Below, piece by piece: positions 6,980 through 8,805 of a stretch of DNA of 8,805 nucleotides. The DNA comes from Clostridiales bacterium (GTDB taxonomy: Bacteria > Bacillota > Clostridia > Oscillospirales > Acutalibacteraceae), in the NCBI GenBank assembly GCA_022791355.1, contig JAAVYX010000087.1:1-8805 (forward strand), in the 5' to 3' direction. The translations under genes were made by a program, and so were the position numbers. The notes under the pieces are model-generated. The model ran no database searches, had not been told where the DNA came from, and saw only the letters and a program-made list of their open reading frames with translations. How positions within the stretch are numbered: position 1 is the first letter of the stretch; every line of letters starts with the position of its first letter.

Positions 6980-7405
6980 TTAGTGGTTTTGTACCGCCAT
7001 ATACACGGTGGTACCCACGCCGATTTCGGTATCGATTTTCATATCGTCGGTATACTTTTTGATATTCGGCAGCCCCATACCAGCGCCGAAGCCCAAGGAA
7101 CGCACATTGTCTGGCGCGGTGGAGTAGCCCTCCTGCATGGCCAGCTCCACATCCGGGATGCCTGGGCCTTTGTCCCGCAGCCACATCTCGATGCGGTCGG
7201 GCGCGATTTCCACGTCAATCACCCCGCCGCCGGCGTGGATGACCATGTTGATTTCTCCCTCGTACATGGCGATAGACACCCGCCGTATCGTATCGGAGGA
7301 AAAGCCGATTTTCTTTAGGGTGCGCTTGGTTTGACCGGAAGCCTCGCCTGCGCGGGTGAAATCGTCTCCCGGAACGTCGAAATGCAGCTGAATCGTTTCC
7401 GCCAT
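6980..7405 (-). CDS. RsbW-like HATPase: anti-sigma factor or serine kinase
   Basis: The protein has 141 residues, essentially one GHKL ATP-binding domain. The N box contains Glu49 and Asn53 (YEGEIN), the G1 box is DKGPG (78-82), and the G2 box is GFGAGMGL (105-112). This matches the RsbW/SpoIIAB group, which phosphorylate serine on partner proteins or hold sigma factors, rather than a full histidine kinase: there is no H-box domain and no membrane segment. The ATG at 7405 overlaps the upstream stop codon (TGATG), with GAGGGGG about 12 bases ahead; a TTG at 7417 would sit too close to that site. No anti-anti-sigma (STAS) or sigma gene is in the window, so its partner is probably another operon product or is encoded elsewhere. 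It is well placed to transmit the state of the hydrogenase homologue encoded next. Confidence 0.88.
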   Translation of the reverse strand: MAETIQLHFDVPGDDFTRAGEASGQTKRTLKKIGFSSDTIRRVSIAMYEGEINMVIHAGGGVIDVEIAPDRIEMWLRDKGPGIPDVELAMQEGYSTAPDNVRSLGFGAGMGLPNIKKYTDDMKIDTEIGVGTTVYMAVQNH

Positions 7406-7755
7406 CAGATATCGCAACCCCCTCGCAGGCCGTTGTCGTAGAGCAGACCGCAGGCCGTAAACATTCTATAGGGGGTTTTCATCAGCACGATTTCCCGGTC
7501 CTGCGCCAGCTGTACAACCGACTCGTCCGGCACCTTGCCTCGCACGAAAACGATACAGCGCATATCCATCATCTCGGCCGTGCGCACCACCTGGGGATTG
7601 ATCAGACCAGTCAGCAGCACCGACTGGTCCTTCACAAAGGCCAGCACGTCGCTCATCATATCCGAGCCGCAGGCTGTGTGGACCTCCGTATCTAAATGAT
7701 CCGCACAACAGATAACTTCCGCCTTTAAAATTTCTCTGATATCCTTGACCGTCAT
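7405..7755 (-). CDS. DRTGG-family small protein, first gene of the operon
   Basis: The protein has 116 residues and is related in layout to the DRTGG protein at the other end of the operon. It has a short N-terminal helix, then HTACGSDMMSDVLAF (26-40) where the DRTGG signature would stand, and a beta-rich remainder. The literal DRxxTGG is lost, leaving only CGSD as an echo of the GYxGDLLS segment. Cysteines are frequent (16, 17, 29 and two near the C-terminus, in TACGLL and GGCDI), which might allow redox sensing or metal binding; that is inference. The ATG has AGGAGG 8 bases upstream and a recognisable promoter about 50 bases ahead, so it opens the operon. Its stop overlaps the next start by one base. 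Homologues of this kind are usually annotated as DRTGG-domain proteins in the same gene order. Confidence 0.8.
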   Translation of the reverse strand: MTVKDIREILKAEVICCADHLDTEVHTACGSDMMSDVLAFVKDQSVLLTGLINPQVVRTAEMMDMRCIVFVRGKVPDESVVQLAQDREIVLMKTPYRMFTACGLLYDNGLRGGCDI

Positions 7756-7802
7756 ATTCGATACCTCCTAAATTAAATGAGGAGTTTGCGATAATTTTAT
7801 TT

Positions 7803-7832
7803 ATTATAACATATACGCCTGCAAACTTACAA
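7803..7832 (-). promoter_or_regulatory. Probable promoter of the sensory hydrogenase-like operon
   Basis: On the - strand, TTGTAA (7832-7827) is separated by 18 bases from a perfect TATAAT (7808-7803). About 47 bases lie between the -10 and the ATG at 7755, which has AGGAGG 8 bases ahead. The -10 is flanked by an inverted repeat, AGTTTGC (7783-7789) and GCAAACT (7821-7827), one arm touching the -35, so it may be an operator. The repeat does not match the TTGTTAA-type half-sites of Rex. Confidence 0.6.
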
Positions 7833-7856
7833 GATGTTTTCTATAATCTGTCCATG

Positions 7857-7888
7857 AAAATCCCCGCCCGCAGAAAAGCGGACGGGGG
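7857..7888 (-). terminator. Intrinsic terminator downstream of the XRE gene
   Basis: TCCCCG plus CCGC (7861-7871) pairs with GCGG plus CGGGGG (7878-7888), with one C-A mismatch and a six-base AGAAAA loop. On the - strand it ends in TTTTC, complement of 7860-7856. It lies between the XRE gene and the hydrogenase-like operon promoter, so it separates the two transcription units. Confidence 0.65.
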
Positions 7889-8142
7889 AAAGGCTGATTA
7901 TATATTTTGTTCGGGGCATCTGAGCGAAAATCTAAACATCGTTTTGACCCTTTAAAACACACGCTAGAGAGCCTCATAAAAATTTACGCCTATCTCCAAG
8001 CTCGGACTTGTACGGCGTAGCGGAACGCTTTGCTGCCGGAGGATTTTTTCAAAAAAGCATGTACAAGCGTTCTCCAAGCTGTGTCGCATAGCCGCAAAGG
8101 CCGTACGTCTCGCAGCGGAAACCGATAACATATTTGGGGGTC
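7889..8142. other. Noncoding stretch with direct and inverted repeats
   Basis: No convincing gene is present. The ten-base word TCTCCAAGCT is repeated 78 bases apart (7993-8002 and 8071-8080). Between the copies, CTTGTAC (8007-8013) is an inverted match to GTACAAG (8061-8067). The overlapping GTACGGC (8010-8016) is also an inverted match to GCCGTAC (8100-8106), so two pairings compete for the same bases. A TTTTTTCAAAAAA palindrome lies at 8044-8056. It may be the 3' UTR of the XRE transcript, a small RNA or a dispersed intergenic repeat. Confidence 0.4.
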
Positions 8143-8574
8143 TTATTCCATATCCAGATCTTCTAGACATTTATCCAACTGCTGCAAAAGCTCTTCCTTT
8201 TTTTCGGCCGAGAGTTGTCGGAACTTTAACAGAAGTCCCTTTTCTTCGTCGGGCAGCGAGGCCAGGGGACTTTTTACACGATATATGGGCGGCAGAGAAG
8301 GCTCCTGAAACAGAATTCCATCGTCATCGCCGCCATAGATTTGTTCGCCTTCCGGTTGACTGACAGCGCTTGGCAGAGAAACGCCGGCCAGCGCGTCGAT
8401 GGAAACCTTAAAAATTTTTGAAAGCTTATAAATCGTTGCGAAGGTAGGCAATGTACGGCCGCGTTCATAATAGGTATAGGTTGAACGCTCAATATTCAAG
8501 GCATCGGCTACCTGTTTTTGGGTCAACTCATGCTGTTCGCGCAATAGTTTCAGATTGGCAGCCAACATTTTCAT
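8143..8574 (-). CDS. XRE-family helix-turn-helix transcriptional regulator
   Basis: The protein has 143 residues. An N-terminal Cro/C1-type HTH spans roughly residues 7-62, with LTQKQVADAL as the first helix pair, STYTYYERG as the recognition segment, and the usual ending LSKIFKVSIDAL. A low-complexity linker with acidic GGDDDG follows, then a charged helical C-terminus (about 108-143, Glu/Lys/Leu-rich) that could mediate dimerisation. There is no peptidase or sugar-binding domain, so the ligand is unknown. The ATG at 8574 is supported by AGGAGG 9 bases upstream; the Met at residue 3 lacks this spacing. It has its own promoter and an apparent terminator before the operon that follows, so control of that operon is possible but not shown. 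The tRNA gene lies divergently upstream. Confidence 0.88.
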   Translation of the reverse strand: MKMLAANLKLLREQHELTQKQVADALNIERSTYTYYERGRTLPTFATIYKLSKIFKVSIDALAGVSLPSAVSQPEGEQIYGGDDDGILFQEPSLPPIYRVKSPLASLPDEEKGLLLKFRQLSAEKKEELLQQLDKCLEDLDME

Positions 8575-8603
8575 AGCCGCGCACCTCCTGTAAATTTAGA
8601 GGT

Positions 8604-8633
8604 ATTATAGCGAAACCTGTCGAATAGTGTTCA
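8604..8633 (-). promoter_or_regulatory. Probable promoter of the XRE gene
   Basis: On the - strand, TGAACA (8633-8628) is followed after 18 bases by TATAAT (8609-8604), about 29 bases ahead of the ATG at 8574. The -35 matches the consensus at only four positions; the -10 is perfect. CGAA is repeated inside the spacer, but no clear palindromic operator is visible. Confidence 0.5.
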
Positions 8634-8681
8634 TTTTGTGGAATCCAGTCACGGAACAGGTGAAAAAAAGAAAAAATCCAC

Positions 8682-8710
8682 TTGACTACGGTAAAAATCC
8701 TTGCTATAAT
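8682..8710 (+). promoter_or_regulatory. Strong promoter of tRNA-Thr
   Basis: TTGACT (8682-8687) and TATAAT (8705-8710) are separated by 17 bases, with an extended -10 (TGC before TATAAT). Two A-tracts just upstream (about 8662-8676) resemble an UP element. The -10 ends 13 bases before the tRNA, so little or no 5' leader is expected. Confidence 0.85.
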
Positions 8711-8723
8711 CTATAAGCTGTTT

Positions 8724-8799
8724 GCTGGAGTGGCTCAGTTGGTAGAGCAGCTGATTCGTAATCAGCAGGTCGTCGGTTCAAGTCCGATCTCCAGCTCCA
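8724..8799 (+). tRNA. tRNA-Thr (anticodon CGU)
   Basis: The cloverleaf is complete. The acceptor stem is GCTGGAG with CTCCAGC, the D arm GCTC...GAGC, and the anticodon arm GCTGA-TTCGTAA-TCAGC with anticodon CGT reading ACG (Thr). The T arm is GTCGG-TTCAAGT-CCGAT, with one GU pair. The discriminator base is T and CCA is encoded. There is no intron or extra long variable arm. It is followed after six bases by the window end, so a further tRNA or gene may lie beyond. Confidence 0.97.
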
Positions 8800-8805
8800 A
8801 ACGCC

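Noticed and set aside
7783..7832. Rex (NADH-sensing) operator at the operon promoter
   Set aside because: The inverted repeat arms AGTTTGC/GCAAACT and their 31-base spacing do not fit the TTGTTAA-type palindrome.
7964..8170. 68-residue open frame on the - strand overlapping the end of the XRE gene
   Set aside because: No ribosome binding site, and its sequence is made of the repeats described for that spacer.

Overview
The window suggests a GC-rich, anaerobic Clostridia-type Firmicute, possibly a gut or rumen Oscillospirales-like organism. This is inferred from a dockerin-bearing glycoside hydrolase, an oxygen-sensitive [FeFe]-hydrogenase-like protein in a DRTGG/PHP gene set, strong AGGAGG ribosome binding sites, and TTGACT/TATAAT-type promoters. 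The species cannot be named from sequence alone. No transposon, phage gene or CRISPR array is visible.

Layout. (1) Positions 1-3657, + strand: the 3' part of a very large modular secreted enzyme. It has a DUF1680/GH127-like catalytic region, beta-sandwich modules, a first FnIII-like module, a LamG-like module, a second FnIII-like module, a small repeat domain and a C-terminal dockerin. Its 5' end lies outside the window. (2) Positions 3658-4204: about 490 bases of noncoding DNA with a run of hairpins and eight copies of ACGCT, then a bidirectional terminator shared with the converging gene. (3) Positions 4205-4936, - strand: a PHP-family metal-dependent phosphoesterase. (4) Positions 4937-5290: a noncoding stretch packed with hairpins, several with U-tracts on the - strand. 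(5) Positions 5291-7755, - strand: a tight four-gene operon read from right to left as DRTGG-family protein, RsbW-like ATPase/kinase, sensory-type [FeFe]-hydrogenase homologue, and canonical DRTGG-domain protein. (6) Positions 7756-8142: the operon promoter, a terminator and an unexplained repeat-rich stretch. (7) Positions 8143-8574, - strand: an XRE-family regulator with its own promoter. (8) Positions 8724-8799, + strand: tRNA-Thr(CGU) behind a near-consensus promoter.

How the genes fit together. The four-gene operon plus PHP resembles a set that recurs in Clostridia beside electron-bifurcating hydrogenase genes. Here no NuoE, NuoF or catalytic HydA is present in the window. The hydrogenase homologue keeps all four H-cluster cysteine ligands, but residues expected for fast catalysis and proton transfer are replaced (the proton-transfer Cys by Ala, both active-site Met residues, and the L1 Trp). 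The simplest reading, which is inference, is an H2 or redox sensor that passes its state to a GHKL-type kinase/anti-sigma module, with DRTGG domains as ligand-binding partners and PHP as an associated phosphoesterase. The dockerin enzyme is a separate polysaccharide-degradation function, transcribed convergently.
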